Shown here in pieces: positions 9,089-18,058 of a DNA stretch of 64,000 bases; the stretch's first letter is position 1; every line of letters begins with the position of its first letter. The stretch comes from Brachybacterium faecium DSM 4810. Lineage in GTDB: Bacteria; Actinomycetota; Actinomycetes; Actinomycetales; Dermabacteraceae. The stretch covers positions 992,001 through 1,056,000 of the forward strand of contig CP001643.1 in the NCBI GenBank assembly GCA_000023405.1. The letters run 5' to 3'. The position numbers were made by a program, and so were the translations under genes. Under the pieces are notes generated by a model. The model saw only the letters and a program-made list of their open reading frames with translations. It had not been told where the DNA came from and made no database searches.

Positions 9089-10573
9089 ATGTCCCAGGCC
9101 GAGATCGGCACGATCACGACGCAGGTCCCCGCACGGCTGGACCGTCTTCCCTGGTCTCGCTTCCACTGGCGGGTGGTGATCGGCCTGGGCAGCGTCTGGG
9201 TGCTGGACGGGCTCGAGGTCACGATGGTCGGCAACGTCGCCGCCCGGCTCACCGAGGACGGCAGCGGCCTGGACATCAGCGCAGCTCAGATCGGTGTCGC
9301 GGGTGCCGTCTACATCGTCGGCGCGTGCCTCGGCGCGCTGTTCTTCGGCCAGCTCACGGATCGGCTGGGCCGCAAGAAGCTCTTCCTGTGGACCCTCGTG
9401 CTCTACCTCGTGGCGACCGTGGCGACGGCGTTCTCGTTCTCCCCCTGGTACTTCTTCCTCTGCCGGTTCCTCACCGGCGCCGGTATCGGCGGCGAGTACG
9501 CGGCGATCAACTCCGCGATCGACGAGCTGATCCCCGCGAAGGTGCGCGGACGGGTCGATCTCGTCATCAACGGCACCTACTGGCTGGGGTCCGCCGCGGG
9601 CTCCGCGCTGTCGCTCGTGCTGCTGAGCACGGTGCTGTTCCCGACGGCTCTGGGCTGGCGCCTGGCCTTCGGCTTCGGCGCCGTGCTCGGCATCTGCGTG
9701 CTCATCGTGCGGCGCCACGTGCCGGAGAGCCCTCGCTGGCTGTTCATCCACGGCCGCGAGGAGGAGGCCGAGCGGATCGTGCGCGGGATCGAGGAGAGGA
9801 TCGAGGGCGAGCAGGGCGCCGACCTGCCGGCGGCGGAGGGGTCCCTCACCATCCGCCAGCGCACCGCCATCCCCTTCCGGGAGATCGCCGCGGTCGCCTT
9901 CCGGACGTACCCGAAGCGCGCGGTGCTGTGCCTGGCGCTCTTCGTCGGCCAGGCGTTCCTCTACAACGGCATCACCTTCAACCTCGGTGTGCTGCTGTCC
10001 TCCTTCTACGGCGTCGGCGCGGCTCTCGCCCCGCTGTTCATCATCTTCTGGGCGCTGTCCAACTTCGCCGGGCCGGTGGTCCTGGGCCGCTTCTTCGACT
10101 CCGTGGGACGCAAACCGATGATCGCCATGGCCTACCTCGGCAGCGCCCTGGTGACGCTGCCGCTGGCAGGGGTGTTCCTCAGCGAGATCGGCGGGCTCGC
10201 GGCATTCATGGTCCTCCTGGTGATCACGTTCTTCCTGGCCTCCTCCGGGGCCAGCGCCGCCTACCTCACGGTGAGCGAGATCTTCCCGATGGAGACGCGC
10301 GCGCTCGCCATCGCCTTCTTCTACGCGGTGGGCACGGCGGTCGGCGGCATCGCCGGTCCGCTGCTGTTCGGCACCCTCATCGAGACGGGGGAGAGGGTGC
10401 CCGTCGCGATCGGCTTCCTCGTCGCCGCAGCGGTGATGGCGCTCGGCGGGCTCGCCGAGCTGGTCTTCGGCGTCAGGGCCGAGGGCCGAAATCTCGAGGA
10501 CCTCGCCACGCCGCTTACCGCGGAGGAGGCCGACGGACCGGAGGGAGCCGACGGTCCACGGGAGGACGCATGA
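9089..10573 (+). CDS. MFS transporter (sugar/metabolite-porter type)
   Basis: A 494-residue protein with 12 predicted membrane helices. MFS motif A is GQLTDRLGRKK in loop 2-3, a second copy GRFFDSVGRK lies in the 8-9 loop, and RHVPESPRWLF after helix 6 is typical of sugar-porter-like families. RFLTGAGIGGEYAAINSAIDE resembles metabolite:proton symporters. The substrate cannot be read from sequence. ATG 9089 has GGAGG upstream; the open frame extends further 5', but that part overlaps the guaA hairpin and is not protein-like. Its stop overlaps the next start (ATGA). Confidence 0.88.
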   Translation: MSQAEIGTITTQVPARLDRLPWSRFHWRVVIGLGSVWVLDGLEVTMVGNVAARLTEDGSGLDISAAQIGVAGAVYIVGACLGALFFGQLTDRLGRKKLFLWTLVLYLVATVATAFSFSPWYFFLCRFLTGAGIGGEYAAINSAIDELIPAKVRGRVDLVINGTYWLGSAAGSALSLVLLSTVLFPTALGWRLAFGFGAVLGICVLIVRRHVPESPRWLFIHGREEEAERIVRGIEERIEGEQGADLPAAEGSLTIRQRTAIPFREIAAVAFRTYPKRAVLCLALFVGQAFLYNGITFNLGVLLSSFYGVGAALAPLFIIFWALSNFAGPVVLGRFFDSVGRKPMIAMAYLGSALVTLPLAGVFLSEIGGLAAFMVLLVITFFLASSGASAAYLTVSEIFPMETRALAIAFFYAVGTAVGGIAGPLLFGTLIETGERVPVAIGFLVAAAVMALGGLAELVFGVRAEGRNLEDLATPLTAEEADGPEGADGPREDA

Positions 10574-10827
10574 TGCCGCTGGGCTGCCGGGTGTTCGGCC
10601 ACCGCTTCGCGTTCCGCGCCGACGGCGCCACCATGCACTGGGCGTGTGAGCGCGAGTGCGGCGCCGGGGGCGAGAAGGGCTATCCCACCGCGGCGGAGGC
10701 GGAGCAGTTCGCCGCGGCCTTCGACCGCCGCGACGATGTCGGCATCGGTGAGCGCGCCCCGCTGCTGGGCATGTTCCCGCTGCGGATCTGGCGTTGGCTG
10801 CGTCGGAGCGGGAGCCGCAGCGGCTGA
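10570..10827 (+). CDS. Conserved small hypothetical protein
   Basis: An 85-residue protein, start ATG 10570 overlapping the MFS stop. It has Cys/His positions CRVFGHRF and WACERECGAGGEKGYPTAAEAEQF that could bind a metal, then LLGMFPLRIWRWLRR at the basic C-terminus. It resembles small conserved actinobacterial proteins of unknown role. Translational coupling ties it to the transporter here, which may be incidental. Confidence 0.7.
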   Translation: MMPLGCRVFGHRFAFRADGATMHWACERECGAGGEKGYPTAAEAEQFAAAFDRRDDVGIGERAPLLGMFPLRIWRWLRRSGSRSG

Positions 10828-10850
10828 GCACCCCGCAGCGGGAGGCGCGG

Positions 10851-11945
10851 TCAGGCCGGCGGCGGCTCGAGCAGGCGGGAGGGGTGCATCTCCGCGGAGG
10901 AGTGCCAGGACTGGGTGCGCTCGTAGGTCTCCCAGCCCATCGCGGCGTAGAGCCCGTCGGCACCGGTGGGGGAGTCGTCGTCGACCTCGAGATCCACGAA
11001 GTCCCGTCCGCGCTCGGCGGCGTCGGCGATCGCCGCGTGCAGCAGCGCCTTCGCGATCCCGTGACCGCGGGCGCTGCGATGCACCCCGAGGTACTCCAGG
11101 TAGGTGCCCTCCCCGTGGGCCTCGGTCGCCGGGACCACCGCGGCGACCAGCCCGCCCGCGGGCAGCCAGCGCCCTTCGCGCTGGATCTCCGCGATCCACC
11201 AGTGGTCCCAGCCGGCCTCGTCGGGGTTCTCGATGAGGCGCTGGACGAACTCGGCGAAGGACTCGCGGTACGAGTTGAAGTGGTCGGCGAAGGACTCCTC
11301 GAGCATCCGGTGCACGGTGCGGACGTCCTGCGAGACCGGCAGCCCGGACTCGTGGCGGTGCACCGGACGCACCCGGGTGCCTTCCCGCGGAGCGGGCAGC
11401 GACGTCGCCTCGTCGGCCGTGACGGGGCGGCGCATGTGCAGCCAGGTGCGTGCCATCTCGTAGCCGGCCGTGCGCAGCAGGCGACCCCGATCGGCGTCGA
11501 GCTCGTTCGCATCGGCGTGCAGCTGGGTGCGCTCCACGCCGCGGGCGCGCGCGAAGGAGCCGCCCACCTCGACGGCCCAGTCCAGCAGCGCCGCCGCGAG
11601 CTCGTCCCGCGCGGGGGCGTCCCGGCCGATCACGAACTGCACGTTGGTGCGCCCGGTGGCGCGATCCTCGAGCGCGACCCAGGCGATGGGCGGCTGATCG
11701 AGGGAGGGGGTGCCGTCATCCGCCGTCGGCACCACCACGACCTGTCGGCGCGCCCAGGATTTCAGGCCCACCATCCGGGAGCGCAGCCCGGCTTCGTCGG
11801 CGGCCTCATCGGGGGTGTGGCGGCGGATCTCCGCCGTGGCCAGGGCGACGATCGCCGGGACATCCTCCTCGATGGGCACGCGGGTGGTCAGTCGACCCTC
11901 CAGGGCTGCGGGCATGATGGGCGGCACATGATCGGTCAGCAGCAT
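10851..11945 (-). CDS. Two-domain GNAT acetyltransferase
   Basis: A 364-residue protein with two GNAT-like halves. The C-terminal half has the acetyl-CoA loop RSARGHGIAKALLHAAI and a typical LYAAMGWE end. The N-terminal half is more diverged (VQFVIGRDAPARDELAAALLDWA). Tandem GNAT architecture also occurs in mycothiol synthase MshD, but this protein is longer and I see no decisive MshD signature. The substrate is unknown. A possible AAAGAT -10 sits 6 nt before ATG 11945. It converges with the MFS-coupled small gene. Confidence 0.8.
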   Translation of the reverse strand: MLLTDHVPPIMPAALEGRLTTRVPIEEDVPAIVALATAEIRRHTPDEAADEAGLRSRMVGLKSWARRQVVVVPTADDGTPSLDQPPIAWVALEDRATGRTNVQFVIGRDAPARDELAAALLDWAVEVGGSFARARGVERTQLHADANELDADRGRLLRTAGYEMARTWLHMRRPVTADEATSLPAPREGTRVRPVHRHESGLPVSQDVRTVHRMLEESFADHFNSYRESFAEFVQRLIENPDEAGWDHWWIAEIQREGRWLPAGGLVAAVVPATEAHGEGTYLEYLGVHRSARGHGIAKALLHAAIADAAERGRDFVDLEVDDDSPTGADGLYAAMGWETYERTQSWHSSAEMHPSRLLEPPPA

Positions 11946-11992
11946 GGGCCCATCTTTCCATGGGCCGGGCCGCTCCGTGCCGGGAAGCGCGG

Positions 11993-12026
11993 CGGCCCCC
12001 GCTCTCCACGCGGAGAGCGGGGGCCG
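11993..12026 (-). terminator. Hairpin terminator of the DHA2 efflux gene
   Basis: A 15-bp perfect stem (11993-12007 with 12012-12026) and an ACGC loop, about 34 nt beyond the stop of the minus-strand efflux gene. There is no clear U-tract. Confidence 0.6.
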
Positions 12027-12059
12027 GGCCCAGCGCAGACGGCGGAGGGGGAGGGGAGC

Positions 12060-13838
12060 TCAGCGCCCGCCGGTCGGGGCCGGGGAGCGCGGGCCCTCCG
12101 CCGCGCTGTCCTCGCCGTCGCTCTCGACCACAGGGATCGGCCCGGTGCGCGGGTGGATCTCCTGCGGCTCGGTGCCGGTGCCCGCGATCTCCGCGGCGGC
12201 GTCCGTGCCGGGCTGGACGGAGGGCTCCTCAGCGGTCTCGAGCGTGTCCCGCAGCGGGACCTGCTTGATGAACACCGAGAGCAGCAGCGCGAGCACCACG
12301 AAGGGCACGGCGGTGAGGAACACGATGTGCATCGCCTCGCCCATGCCGGCGCGGATCGGGTCGACGAGGAACTCGGGCAGCTGTTCGAGCACGGCCGGGT
12401 CGAGCACCGCGGATTCGAGCCCCGAGGTGTCCGCCCCGTTCCCGCTCTCCTGCAGGGCGGCGAGCTGCTCCTTCGGCAGCGCTTCGATCTGACGTGCGAT
12501 CGCCGAGCCCATCTGGGCGGACATCACGGTGCCGAGCACCGCGGTGCCGATGGTCGAGCCGATGTTGCGGAAGAACTGGATGGCCGCGGTGGCGACCCCC
12601 AGCTCGCGCTGCGACACCACGTTCTGCACCACGAGGGTGTACACCTGCATGCACAGGCCGAGCCCGAGCCCGATCACCACCATCGCGAGGGTGAGGTGCC
12701 AGGGCGAGTCGCCGTACTGGATCCGGGACAGCAGCAGGTAGCCCGCCACGAGCACTGCGCCGCCCAGCAGCAGGAACACCTTGTAGTTGCCGAAGCGGCT
12801 GATGAGCAGGCCCACCACGATCGAGGTGACGATCATCGCCACCGAGAGCGGGATGAGGATCGCACCGGAGCTGGTGGCGGAGACCCCCATGACGCCCTGC
12901 GCGTAGACGGGGATGTAGATGATCGCGCCGAACATCGCCACCGCGATCGCGAAGGAGGCGCCGACCGAGAGCGCGATGATCGGCCGGGTGATCAGGTGCA
13001 TCGGGAGCAGCGGCTCCTCGACGCGGGTCTCGATGATCACGAAGGCGATCAGCAGCACCGCGGCGACCGCGTACATCCCGATGATCACCGGCGAGCCCCA
13101 GGCGAAGTCGTTGCCGCCCCAGGTGGTCGCGAGCAGGCCGATGACCAGGCCGGGGGTGAGGGTCGCGATGCCGAGCAGGTCGACCTTGCCGCGCTGCGCC
13201 GCGCGCGGCAGATGGAGGTAGCGCAGGATGAACGCGAAGGCGACCACGCCGATGGGCAGGGTCAGGTAGAACAGCCAGCGCCAGCCGAGGTTGTCGGTGA
13301 CGGTGCCGCCGAGCAGCGGCCCCACCACGGAGGTCACGCCGAAGACGGCGCCCATGATGCCCTGGTACTTGCCGCGCTGCCGCGGCGGGATGATGTCGCC
13401 GATGATCGTCTGGCTCAGCGGCATCAGGGTGCCCATGCCCAGTCCCTGCACGGCGCGGGCGCCGACGAGGAACCAGAAGTTCGTGGCCATCCCGGCGAGG
13501 ATCGAGCCGAGCATGAAGATCGCGAGGCCGGCGAGGTAGAACCAGCGCCGCCCGTAGAGATCGGAGAGCTTGCCGACGATCGGGACGGCGACGGCGGAGA
13601 CCAGCATCGCGGCGGTCGCGACCCAGCTGTAGTACTCGACGCCGCCGAGCTCGGCGACGATGCGGGGCAGCGCGGGGCCGACGATCGTCTGGGAGAGCGA
13701 GGCGACGAACATGCCCAGCATGAGGCCGACGAAGACCAGCTTCCCCTGGCGGTCGAGGCCGGTGAAGGCGGCCGGGGAGCCGGCGGGGGCTGCGGAGGCG
13801 GTGGCGGGCGGAGAGGCGTGCGGTGGTGCTGAGCTCAC
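12060..13838 (-). CDS. DHA2-type MFS multidrug efflux transporter
   Basis: A 592-residue EmrB/QacA-like drug:proton antiporter with about 14 helices. Motif A is GKLSDLYGRRWFYLAG and motif C is SVVGPLLGGTVTDNLGWRW. The long C-terminal tail (about 70 residues) is acidic and cytoplasmic. GTG 13838 has GAGGAG 4 nt upstream. It is divergent from a TetR repressor with a shared palindromic region, the classic arrangement for inducible efflux. The transported drug is not predictable. Confidence 0.92.
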   Translation of the reverse strand: MSSAPPHASPPATASAAPAGSPAAFTGLDRQGKLVFVGLMLGMFVASLSQTIVGPALPRIVAELGGVEYYSWVATAAMLVSAVAVPIVGKLSDLYGRRWFYLAGLAIFMLGSILAGMATNFWFLVGARAVQGLGMGTLMPLSQTIIGDIIPPRQRGKYQGIMGAVFGVTSVVGPLLGGTVTDNLGWRWLFYLTLPIGVVAFAFILRYLHLPRAAQRGKVDLLGIATLTPGLVIGLLATTWGGNDFAWGSPVIIGMYAVAAVLLIAFVIIETRVEEPLLPMHLITRPIIALSVGASFAIAVAMFGAIIYIPVYAQGVMGVSATSSGAILIPLSVAMIVTSIVVGLLISRFGNYKVFLLLGGAVLVAGYLLLSRIQYGDSPWHLTLAMVVIGLGLGLCMQVYTLVVQNVVSQRELGVATAAIQFFRNIGSTIGTAVLGTVMSAQMGSAIARQIEALPKEQLAALQESGNGADTSGLESAVLDPAVLEQLPEFLVDPIRAGMGEAMHIVFLTAVPFVVLALLLSVFIKQVPLRDTLETAEEPSVQPGTDAAAEIAGTGTEPQEIHPRTGPIPVVESDGEDSAAEGPRSPAPTGGR

Positions 13839-13953
13839 GGGGCTCCTCGAGGGAGGGTGCGGATGGAGGGAGGAGGGGCGTCGCAGGGGGCGTCCCCGGC
13901 CGCAGCACGACGGTGGGCTTCGACCTGGATACGCTAGCGAACTGTTGCATTGA

Positions 13954-13976
13954 CTGCACTATTTCAGTGAGTGCAG
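13954..13976. promoter_or_regulatory. Candidate TetR operator between efflux gene and tetR-like gene
   Basis: CTGCACT at 13954-13960 and AGTGCAG at 13970-13976 form a perfect 7-bp inverted repeat with 9 nt between, in a locally AT-richer stretch of the divergent promoter region. An inner CACT/AGTG pair strengthens the dyad. Its place fits control of both genes. Confidence 0.55.
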
Positions 13977-13996
13977 ATTTTGTGATGTGTCGGACT

Positions 13997-14002
13997 TACG
14001 AT
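13997..14002 (+). promoter_or_regulatory. -10 element of TetR gene (leaderless)
   Basis: TACGAT is followed by 6 nt and GTG 14009. This rules against the longer in-frame starts upstream. Confidence 0.5.
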
Positions 14003-14008
14003 GGGGTG

Positions 14009-14620
14009 GTGATCGACGAGAAGTCCGCCTCCGACCAGAACCTCGGGCTGCGCGAGCTGAAGAAGCGCCAGTCCCGCACCGCGATGCACCGCGCCGCCCT
14101 CGAGCTCGTCAACGAGCACGGGCTCGGCGGGGTCACCGTCGAGGCGATCGCGCAGCGGGCCGGGGTCTCCACCCGCACCTTCTTCAACCACTGGTCCACG
14201 AAGGAATCCGCGATCATCGGGATCACCACCTCCGGGGGCCTGGAGATCGGGGAGAAGCTGCGCCGCGCCGCCGAGGAAGAGGGCCCGCGGCAGGCGCTGC
14301 GCACGGTGATGCGCGAGGCGATCGCCTCCGCCCCGCACGACGTCGAGCTGCGGGAGCTGAAGATGGAGGTCATGGCCAAGGAGCCGAAGCTCCACTCCAT
14401 CTCCACCGGCAACCTCCGCTCGGTGCAGACCGAGATGATCGAGGTGCTCACCGAGCTGCTCGACGGCGAGGATGCGCGCGAGCGGGCGATGCTCGCGGTG
14501 CAGATCGGGTTCGCCGTCACCCGCACGGCGTTCGGGGTCTCGATGAGCCGAGGCATCGAGCTGGAGGCGGCGTTCGACGAGGTCACCGACCGCTACGACG
14601 GGGTCGATCCGGTGTTCTGA
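14009..14620 (+). CDS. TetR family transcriptional regulator
   Basis: A 203-residue repressor. The HTH is AIAQRAGVSTRTFFNHWSTKE (about residues 48-68), preceded by a basic helix with RTAMHRAALELVNEHG. The C-terminal ligand-binding part is diverged, as usual. GTG 14009 is chosen from the -10 spacing. It is divergent from the DHA2 efflux gene, so it probably represses that gene and itself and is released by a drug-like ligand. Confidence 0.88.
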   Translation: MIDEKSASDQNLGLRELKKRQSRTAMHRAALELVNEHGLGGVTVEAIAQRAGVSTRTFFNHWSTKESAIIGITTSGGLEIGEKLRRAAEEEGPRQALRTVMREAIASAPHDVELRELKMEVMAKEPKLHSISTGNLRSVQTEMIEVLTELLDGEDARERAMLAVQIGFAVTRTAFGVSMSRGIELEAAFDEVTDRYDGVDPVF

Positions 14621-14696
14621 GCCCCGAGGGGCGAGGTCTGAGCCCTGCGGGACGAGGGCCGGTTCTGAACCCTGCGGGACAGGCCCGGGGTCGACG

Positions 14697-15701
14697 TCAG
14701 CGCGTCAGGCGCCCCAGCCCGACCTGCCAGCCGCGCCCGTCGGCCAGGCGCTCGCCGACCAGCCGCTCCAGCCGCGTGGTGCGCGGCAGGGCGGCGGGAT
14801 CGTACGGCGGCCGCACTCCGAACACGAAGAAGGCCGCATCGTCGTCGGCCTGTGCGTGGGAGACGAGCTCCCAGCGCGCGGCGAAGCCTCCGAGGTTCGA
14901 GTCCGCGCCGAGCGCCTCGGGCAGCAGCGGGTTGACCAGCCAGGAGTGGCAGTGGAACTCGTGGCCGAAGGGCGGCGCGCCCGCGGGATGCTCGCGCACG
15001 AGATCCGCGTACCGGGCGGTGAAGTACGCCGTGGCCCGGTCGAAGGACTCCTCGACCGCGGCCGGGTCCAGCGGGCCGGTGGCGGGGATGTGGGTGCCGA
15101 TCATCCAGCGCTCCTGCGGGGTGCCCCGCTCCACGCGGTGCAGGTCGAACTGCAGGCGGCCCAGGGAGACCAGGCGGCCGCGCCAGTTCAGCTCCATCCA
15201 CCCCACCTGATGCAGGCCCAGCCGTCCGCTGCTGCGGCGGTGCACCCGCATCTGCTGGCCGAGATCGGCGAGCACCTCCCACGACTGCGCGCTGCTCAGC
15301 CCGCGCTCGTGATGCCAAGCCTGCACGGTCGAGGTGCCCGCTGCGAGGGCGAGGATCGCGATCAGGCCCTCGCCCGGGGCGAGGCGCTGCTGGAGGGTGT
15401 TGTGCTCCTTCTGCAGCGCGTCGAGCTCGCCGGTGGGAGCCTCCAGCCCTGCGGCGGAGAGCAGGAGGTTCGCGGTGCGGGTGATCGCCGCGAGGATCTC
15501 CCGGTCCTCGACCGCGCGCGGGATCAGCGCCGAGAGCTCGGCATGGTCCTGACCGGTGATCCCGAGATTCTCCAGCAGCGCGGCAGCCGAGGGGGCCGTG
15601 AGCTGCGCGGCGACCTCGGCGGCGGTCAGCTCCTCGTGGGCGCGCACGTGCTGCGGCGGATCGCCGAGGGTCTGGAGCGGGGGGTCAGGACGATCTGTCA
15701 T
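14697..15701 (-). CDS. Acyltransferase-domain protein of unknown substrate
   Basis: A 334-residue protein whose second half (HQVGWMELNWRGRLVSLGRLQF; GTHIPATGPL; FHCHSWLVNP) resembles actinobacterial GNAT-like acyltransferase-domain proteins. The N-terminal 120 residues are helical and unrecognised. The substrate is unknown. ATG 15701 is set by TACGGT 6 nt upstream on the minus strand. It stands alone, with gpmA upstream on the same strand beyond a long hairpin. Confidence 0.65.
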   Translation of the reverse strand: MTDRPDPPLQTLGDPPQHVRAHEELTAAEVAAQLTAPSAAALLENLGITGQDHAELSALIPRAVEDREILAAITRTANLLLSAAGLEAPTGELDALQKEHNTLQQRLAPGEGLIAILALAAGTSTVQAWHHERGLSSAQSWEVLADLGQQMRVHRRSSGRLGLHQVGWMELNWRGRLVSLGRLQFDLHRVERGTPQERWMIGTHIPATGPLDPAAVEESFDRATAYFTARYADLVREHPAGAPPFGHEFHCHSWLVNPLLPEALGADSNLGGFAARWELVSHAQADDDAAFFVFGVRPPYDPAALPRTTRLERLVGERLADGRGWQVGLGRLTR

Positions 15702-15707
15702 GGGATC

Positions 15708-15713
15708 ACCGTA
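15708..15713 (-). promoter_or_regulatory. -10 element of acyltransferase-domain gene (leaderless)
   Basis: Minus-strand TACGGT, 6 nt, then ATG 15701. No ribosome-binding site is present. Confidence 0.5.
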
Positions 15714-15783
15714 GCGCCCGGCACGGCGTCGCCGCTGCGCCCGTCCCCGCAGCGCCGGGCGGTTGATTGCTGCGCCGGGCGCG

Positions 15784-15854
15784 CGAACTTCTTGTCGCTG
15801 GCGTGACCTCAACGCCCATGGGGCATCGAGGTCACGCAGGCGACAAGAAGTTCG
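15784..15854 (-). repeat. Long imperfect inverted repeat downstream of gpmA
   Basis: Arms 15784-15810 and 15828-15854 pair over 27 nt with two adjacent mismatches, and a 17-nt loop that is itself partly palindromic around CCCATGGG. It lies 46 nt beyond the gpmA stop. No U-tract. Similar in size but not in sequence to the hairpins at 8881-8939 and 54030-54085. Confidence 0.7.
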
Positions 15855-15899
15855 TTCGTGGCTGGGGTGTCAGCTCACGGTCGCGGCGGGGGCGTCAGC

Positions 15900-16646
15900 T
15901 CACTTCTTGCCCTGGTTGGCGACGGCCTCGGCGGCGGCCTTCGCGGCGACCGGGTCGAGGTAGCGGCCGCCCTTCTCGACGGGCTGGAAGTCCTCGTCGA
16001 GCTCGTAGATCAGCGGCTGGCCGGTGGGGATGTTGAGCCCGGAGATCTCCTCGTCGGAGATGCCGTCGAGGTACTTCACCAGCGCGCGCAGCGAGTTGCC
16101 GTGCGCGGCGATCAGCACGGTCTTGCCCTCGCGCAGATCCGGCGTGATGCCCTCCTCCCAGTACGGCAGGAAGCGCTCCACGACGTCCTTGAGGCACTCG
16201 GACTTCGGCAGCTGGTCACCGAGATCGGCGTACTGCGGGTCCTGATCCTGCGAGAACTCGCTGCCGAGCTCGATCTCCGGCGGCGGGGTGTCGTAGGAGC
16301 GGCGCCAGGCCATGAACTGCTCCTCGCCGTACTTCTCCCGGATCTCGGCCTTGTCCATGCCCTGCAGGGCGCCGTAGTGGCGCTCGTTGAGGCGCCAGTC
16401 GCGCTTGACGGGGATCCAGTGACGATCCGCGGCGTCCAGGGCGAGGTTCGCGGTCATGATGGCGCGGCGCTGCAGCGAGGTGTGCACCACGTCCGGCAGG
16501 ATCCCGGCCTCCTTCAGCAGGTCGCCGCCCTCGACGGCCTCCTGGCGGCCCTTCTCGGTGAGGTGCACGTCCACCCAGCCGGTGAACAGGTTCTTGGCGT
16601 TCCAGTCGCTCTCGCCGTGGCGGAGCAGCACGAGTGTGTAGGTCAT
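15900..16646 (-). CDS. gpmA: 2,3-bisphosphoglycerate-dependent phosphoglycerate mutase
   Basis: A 248-residue glycolytic enzyme interconverting 3- and 2-phosphoglycerate. It has the phosphohistidine motif [10 protein letters not shown] (His11), [28 protein letters not shown], and the second catalytic His in [17 protein letters not shown]. Length is standard for dPGM. ATG 16646 has minus-strand TAACCT 6 nt upstream, so it is predicted leaderless. Confidence 0.97.
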   Translation of the reverse strand: MTYTLVLLRHGESDWNAKNLFTGWVDVHLTEKGRQEAVEGGDLLKEAGILPDVVHTSLQRRAIMTANLALDAADRHWIPVKRDWRLNERHYGALQGMDKAEIREKYGEEQFMAWRRSYDTPPPEIELGSEFSQDQDPQYADLGDQLPKSECLKDVVERFLPYWEEGITPDLREGKTVLIAAHGNSLRALVKYLDGISDEEISGLNIPTGQPLIYELDEDFQPVEKGGRYLDPVAAKAAAEAVANQGKK

Positions 16647-16652
16647 GGCACC

Positions 16653-16658
16653 AGGTTA
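16653..16658 (-). promoter_or_regulatory. -10 element of gpmA (leaderless)
   Basis: Minus-strand TAACCT, 6 nt, then ATG 16646. Confidence 0.5.
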
Positions 16659-16796
16659 CGCGGGCGCGTCCCGGCTTGCATGTCGTGCTCATCGGCGCTG
16701 CGGCGCAGGCCACCCGGCGGAGCGGGCGGAGTGCCCCGGCGGATCAGCCCGCCGGCTCCGCCCCGAGACGAGGCCAGCAGGAGCGCTCGGCGCCGG

Positions 16797-16802
16797 TACC
16801 GT
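16797..16802 (+). promoter_or_regulatory. -10 element of HAD phosphatase gene (leaderless)
   Basis: TACCGT, 7 nt, then ATG 16810. This fixes the start well inside the longer open frame. Confidence 0.5.
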
Positions 16803-16809
16803 CTCGGCC

Positions 16810-17553
16810 ATGACCGCTCCCGCCTCCGCCCCCGGGGATCTCGCCGAGATCCCCGTGGTCCTCCTCGACCTCGACGGCACCATCGTGGATTCCGGCCCCG
16901 GGATCCTCGACGCCCTCGCCCGCGCCTTCGCCGACTGCGGGGAGCCGCTGCCCCCGCAGTCCCTGCTCCGCACCTTCCTGGGCCCGCCGCTGGAGGACTC
17001 CTTCCGCGACGTCCTCGGACTGAGCGAGGACCGCTCCGAGCAGCTGCGCCGCACCTACATCGAGCACTACCGCGCCTCCGGCATCCACTCCGCCGCCCTC
17101 TACCCGGGCATCGCCGATCTGGTCGAAGCGCTCACCGCCGCGGGACGCACCGTGGCCGTCGCGACCAACAAGCTCGAGACCACCGCGCGTCGGCTCCTGG
17201 GCCAGCAGGGGCTCGCCGATCGCTTCGCGCTGATCGGCGGCACCGACAGGACCGTCGGCCGCACCGACAAGACGGCGGTGATCGGCAGCGTCCTGGAGCG
17301 CCTGGACGTCCCGGCGGCCGGCGCGGCGAGCGAGGGGCCCGGCACCGGTGCCGGGACCGACGCGGCGGCCGACGTCGCGCCGACGGCGCGGGCCGTGATG
17401 GTCGGGGACCGGTTGCACGACGCCGAGGGGGCTGCGGCGCACGGGCTGCCCGCCGTCCTGGTGGGGTGGGGGTACGGCGGCGCACCGGAGCGCGCGGCCG
17501 CTCTCCCGTTCGCCGAGAGCGTCGACGAGCTCGCCGGGATGCTGCTGCGCTGA
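16810..17553 (+). CDS. HAD-superfamily hydrolase, phosphoglycolate phosphatase-like
   Basis: A 247-residue haloacid dehalogenase phosphatase. Motif I VVLLDLDGTIVDSG holds the nucleophile Asp, with motif II around VAVATNKLE, motif III near RTDKTAVIG and motif IV at VMVGDRLHDAEGAAAHG. The cap domain is of the Gph/PpaX type. An Ala/Gly/Thr-rich insertion (GAASEGPGTGAGTDAAADVA) lies before motif IV and is not part of the usual fold. The substrate is unproven; phosphoglycolate or pyrophosphate are candidates. Confidence 0.88.
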   Translation: MTAPASAPGDLAEIPVVLLDLDGTIVDSGPGILDALARAFADCGEPLPPQSLLRTFLGPPLEDSFRDVLGLSEDRSEQLRRTYIEHYRASGIHSAALYPGIADLVEALTAAGRTVAVATNKLETTARRLLGQQGLADRFALIGGTDRTVGRTDKTAVIGSVLERLDVPAAGAASEGPGTGAGTDAAADVAPTARAVMVGDRLHDAEGAAAHGLPAVLVGWGYGGAPERAAALPFAESVDELAGMLLR

Positions 17554-17590
17554 CGCGCAGCTCCGGCATCTCGGAAGGGAGCCGGGCCGC

Positions 17591-18016
17591 TCAGGCCTCG
17601 ACGAGCACCGTGAACGGGCCGTCGTTGGTCAGCCCCACCCGCATCATCGCGCCGAAGCGACCGGTGCCGACGGTCACGCCGCGCTCGCGGATCGCCTCGA
17701 CCACCTGCTCCACCAGCGGCTCCGCGACCGGGCCGGGAGCGGCGCCGCTCCACGACGGCCGGCGCCCCTTGCGGGTATCGCCGTAGAGCGTGAACTGGGA
17801 GACGACGAGCACCTGCGCGCCGGCGTCGCGCACCGAGCGCTCCCCGTCGAGGATCCGCAGCTCGCAGATCTTCCGGGCGATCGTGGCGACCTGCTCGGGA
17901 CCGTCCTCATGGGTCACGCCCACCAGGGCCAGGATCCCCTCGCCCTCGACGGCGCCGACCACCTCGCCCTCGATCTCGACCTGGGCACCGTCGACTCTCT
18001 GGAGCACTGCACGCAT
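17591..18016 (-). CDS. dtd: D-aminoacyl-tRNA deacylase
   Basis: A 141-residue homodimeric proofreading enzyme that frees D-amino acids mischarged on tRNA. The [17 protein letters not shown] motif is intact. The second motif, usually NxGPxT with Val, reads NDGPFTV, a conservative oddity. The start at 18016 lacks a strong ribosome-binding site; CACCAT 6 nt upstream could be a weak leaderless -10. It converges with the HAD phosphatase gene. Confidence 0.95.
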   Translation of the reverse strand: MRAVLQRVDGAQVEIEGEVVGAVEGEGILALVGVTHEDGPEQVATIARKICELRILDGERSVRDAGAQVLVVSQFTLYGDTRKGRRPSWSGAAPGPVAEPLVEQVVEAIRERGVTVGTGRFGAMMRVGLTNDGPFTVLVEA

Positions 18017-18058
18017 GCCCCGATGGTGGCACAGGCCTGCGACGGGGCGCCCGGGTCC

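Noticed and set aside
6911..11512. Open frame of about 1530 codons on the minus strand opposite guaA and the MFS gene
   Set aside because: Shadow of real plus-strand genes; no conserved motif and biased amino acid content.
10851..11945. Firm call as mycothiol synthase MshD
   Set aside because: Tandem GNAT domains fit, but the protein is longer than MshD and I see no specific signature, so it is left as a generic acetyltransferase.
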